From Bifidobacterium breve (GTDB lineage Bacteria; Actinomycetota; Acidimicrobiia; IMCC26256), in assembly GCA_945907055.1 (NCBI GenBank), contig CAMDSG010000083.1:1-7743 (forward strand): a stretch of 7,743 bases of DNA. The letters are read 5' to 3'. Both the position numbers and the translations under genes were made by a program. The notes beneath the pieces are model-generated. The model saw only the letters and a list, made by a program, of their open reading frames with translations. It searched no databases and was not told the origin of the DNA. Shown here piece after piece: positions 6,540-7,743 of the stretch (position 1 is the stretch's first letter; each line of letters opens with the position of its first letter).

Positions 6540-6926
6540 ATGACCAAATCCGCTCGAAAGCTTGCGCCAATCGCCCTCCTTCTCTCGGCTGCTCTCCTTA
6601 TAACCGCCTGCTCCGGCTCAAACGAGGAGAACGTTCTCCCAGATCCCAAGCAGGCTTTCTGCGATAAAGGTAAGGAGTACGAGGCGCTGATTACCTCGGG
6701 CAAGAAGGTCAGTGTCGATGAGCAGCTCGCAATCGTTCGAGAGATCAACGCGAATGCGCCTATAGACATCGCAGCAGATACACAAGTTTTCTTGAGAGCT
6801 CTAGAGCGAGTCTCCAATGGAGACAAAAGTGTCGTCGACGATGAGCGCATTCAGGAGGCAATCGTGAATGTAAATCGTCGTTTTGCACAAGGCTGCGGAC
6901 TCTTCGATCGCAAGTCCGCAATCTAA
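6540..6926 (+). CDS. Small exported lipoprotein of unknown function
   Basis: This 128-aa protein starts with a basic segment (KSARK), a hydrophobic stretch (about 9-22) and a lipobox ITAC ending in Cys24, so it should be processed by signal peptidase II and anchored to the outer face of the cytoplasmic membrane. The mature part is about 105 residues, mostly helical, with two cysteines (Cys41 in AFCDKG and Cys119 in QGCGLF) near the two ends that could form a disulfide. Small helical lipoproteins with a similar FC...CG pattern are common in actinobacteria, but I do not know a function. The ATG at 6540 is the only sensible start; an ATG at 6532 meets a stop within four codons. Its stop is 8 bp before the GH1-like gene, so the two form an operon. 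It could be a sugar-binding or cell-envelope accessory protein, but nothing in the sequence shows this. Confidence 0.85.
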   Translation: MTKSARKLAPIALLLSAALLITACSGSNEENVLPDPKQAFCDKGKEYEALITSGKKVSVDEQLAIVREINANAPIDIAADTQVFLRALERVSNGDKSVVDDERIQEAIVNVNRRFAQGCGLFDRKSAI

Positions 6927-6930
6927 GGAA
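6925..6930 (+). promoter_or_regulatory. Ribosome binding site for the TTG start of the GH1-like gene
   Basis: AAGGAA overlaps the TAA stop (6924-6926) of the lipoprotein gene and lies 4 nt before TTG 6935. It supports this non-ATG start and suggests translational coupling between the two genes. Confidence 0.55.
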
Positions 6931-6934
6931 CTCA

Positions 6935-7743
6935 TTGCCCCAATTCGAGATTGGCGAGCCCCAAAAAGGATTCAGTAACGATTTCATTTGGGGGACCAAC
7001 TCGTCATCTACTCAGGTCGAGGGCGCCGCTCCACAGGGAGACTGGTTCGACTGGGAGGCTCAGGGAAATGCTCCTCGATCCGGAGATGGCAACGGTTTCA
7101 AGACTCGTTACGCTGAGGACTTCTCTTTATACGCCTCCTTTGGATTATCGCGACACAGACTCTCCATTGACTGGGCTCGAATTGAGCCATCTGAAGGCCG
7201 CAGAGACGGCGCAGAGATCGAGCACGCTCGTTGGGTTCTCGAGTCAGCACGCGATGCGGGGATCGATCCTTGGGTCTGCCTTCACCACATCGCTCTACCT
7301 GGTTGGTTCACAGAACTAGGTGAAGGCGGGTTCAGAGACGACAAGACACGCTCCTATTTCTGGGCACGCCATGTTGCGTTCTGCGCTGAGACCTTCGGCG
7401 ATCTAGTCGCTGGGTGGCAACCACTCCACCATCCCACTGCATACGCATCTGATGCATTTCTCAACGGAGTCCATCCTCCAGGCTCAAAGCATCCAGCGAA
7501 GTTTGCTGAGACGCTGCGCGGCATGGTCTTTGCGTGGCGCGATGCGTGGCGCGAATTGCGAGGCGGCCCTCCAGTCGCGACTGCCCTGAACCTTGCACCC
7601 ATTTTCTCAATTGATAACTCGCCCGTGGCCGAGCAATACGCACGCGACGCAGACGCAGTGATCTGGAGGGTCTGGATGCGAGCACTGCGAGATGGAGTTC
7701 TCACCATTCCAGGGCTGCCCGAGATTGAGATTCCAGAACTGCG
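6935..7743 (+). CDS. Glycoside hydrolase family 1-like protein, N-terminal part, cut by the window edge
   Basis: The visible 269 residues follow the GH1 (beta-glucosidase) barrel. FIWGTNSSSTQVEG (17-30) matches the N-terminal signature including the sugar-binding Gln27. HRLSIDWARIEP matches the YRFSIxWxRI strand. LHHIALPGWF contains the conserved His118 of the TLxHWDLP motif. FGDLVAGW and GVHPPG match the segments flanking the acid/base motif. In that motif, however, the usual TLNEP reads PLHHP: His165-His166 (7427-7432) replace Asn-Glu, so the catalytic acid/base Glu is missing. The nucleophile motif (ITENG) would lie beyond the edge. The only start preceding the conserved N-terminus with a ribosome binding site is TTG 6935. 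No signal peptide is present, so the protein is cytoplasmic. The frame is open to the last base and the gene must continue; GH1 proteins usually have 400-480 residues. It may be a retaining enzyme with altered chemistry or a non-catalytic GH1 relative. Confidence 0.85.
   Translation, partial: MPQFEIGEPQKGFSNDFIWGTNSSSTQVEGAAPQGDWFDWEAQGNAPRSGDGNGFKTRYAEDFSLYASFGLSRHRLSIDWARIEPSEGRRDGAEIEHARWVLESARDAGIDPWVCLHHIALPGWFTELGEGGFRDDKTRSYFWARHVAFCAETFGDLVAGWQPLHHPTAYASDAFLNGVHPPGSKHPAKFAETLRGMVFAWRDAWRELRGGPPVATALNLAPIFSIDNSPVAEQYARDADAVIWRVWMRALRDGVLTIPGLPEIEIPEL

Noticed and set aside
6626..6639. 14-bp perfect palindrome GGAGAACGTTCTCC
   Set aside because: It is inside lipoprotein coding sequence (Glu-Glu-Asn-Val-Leu-Pro). 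GAAC and GTTC abut without the 4-bp spacer that LexA needs, so it is probably chance.
6476..6850. N-terminal extension of the VWA frame by 125 codons
   Set aside because: It runs antisense through the lipoprotein gene, and the family start MTRRAFDYSRWDG fits ATG 6475.
7354..7707. Minus-strand frames opposite the GH1-like gene
   Set aside because: They are antisense shadows; the plus-strand frame has clear GH1 motifs throughout.

Overview
The window reads as a chromosomal piece of an actinobacterium (Actinomycetota) with moderate GC. The evidence is a DUF222-HNH gene of the REP13E12 type, a Gram-positive-type LexA box, several genes whose start codons sit about 6-7 nt behind a -10-like hexamer with no Shine-Dalgarno (leaderless style), an OsmC protein with the ACSGDMLLEALAACAGVT signature, and a VWA protein resembling the mycobacterial Rv0959 family. 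A freshwater or marine Acidimicrobiia-like lineage is possible, but this is inference. No tRNA, rRNA, CRISPR array, insertion sequence or prophage module was seen.

Layout. Positions 1-380 hold no convincing gene, only a 13-bp palindrome and two short frames running off the left edge. Minus strand 381-1586 is a DUF222-HNH endonuclease. An 18-bp perfect palindrome matching the LexA/SOS consensus covers its start codon and touches its -10 box, so this gene is very probably DNA-damage inducible. A 272-bp divergent spacer follows, then an OsmC-type thiol peroxidase on the plus strand (1859-2371).

Converging on osmC is a minus-strand group: a VWA-domain protein (4478-6475), then a membrane GAF-histidine kinase (2787-4334), then a stand-alone receiver (2408-2797). 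The kinase and receiver overlap by 11 bp and form a translationally coupled two-component pair. The receiver has no output domain, so it must act through another protein. The VWA gene is 143 bp upstream of the kinase, so co-transcription is possible but unproven.

Divergent from the VWA gene across only 64 bp is a small lipoprotein (6540-6926). After 8 bp it is followed by a TTG-initiated glycoside hydrolase family 1-like gene (6935 to the right edge). This protein keeps the GH1 fold motifs but has His-His where the family has the Asn-Glu of the acid/base motif, so it may be catalytically altered or inactive.

The strongest observations are the SOS box on the DUF222-HNH start codon and the acid/base substitution in the GH1-like protein. 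The remainder is ordinary actinobacterial housekeeping or signalling content, with some unusual combinations. I did not find firm evidence for a wholly new multi-gene system.
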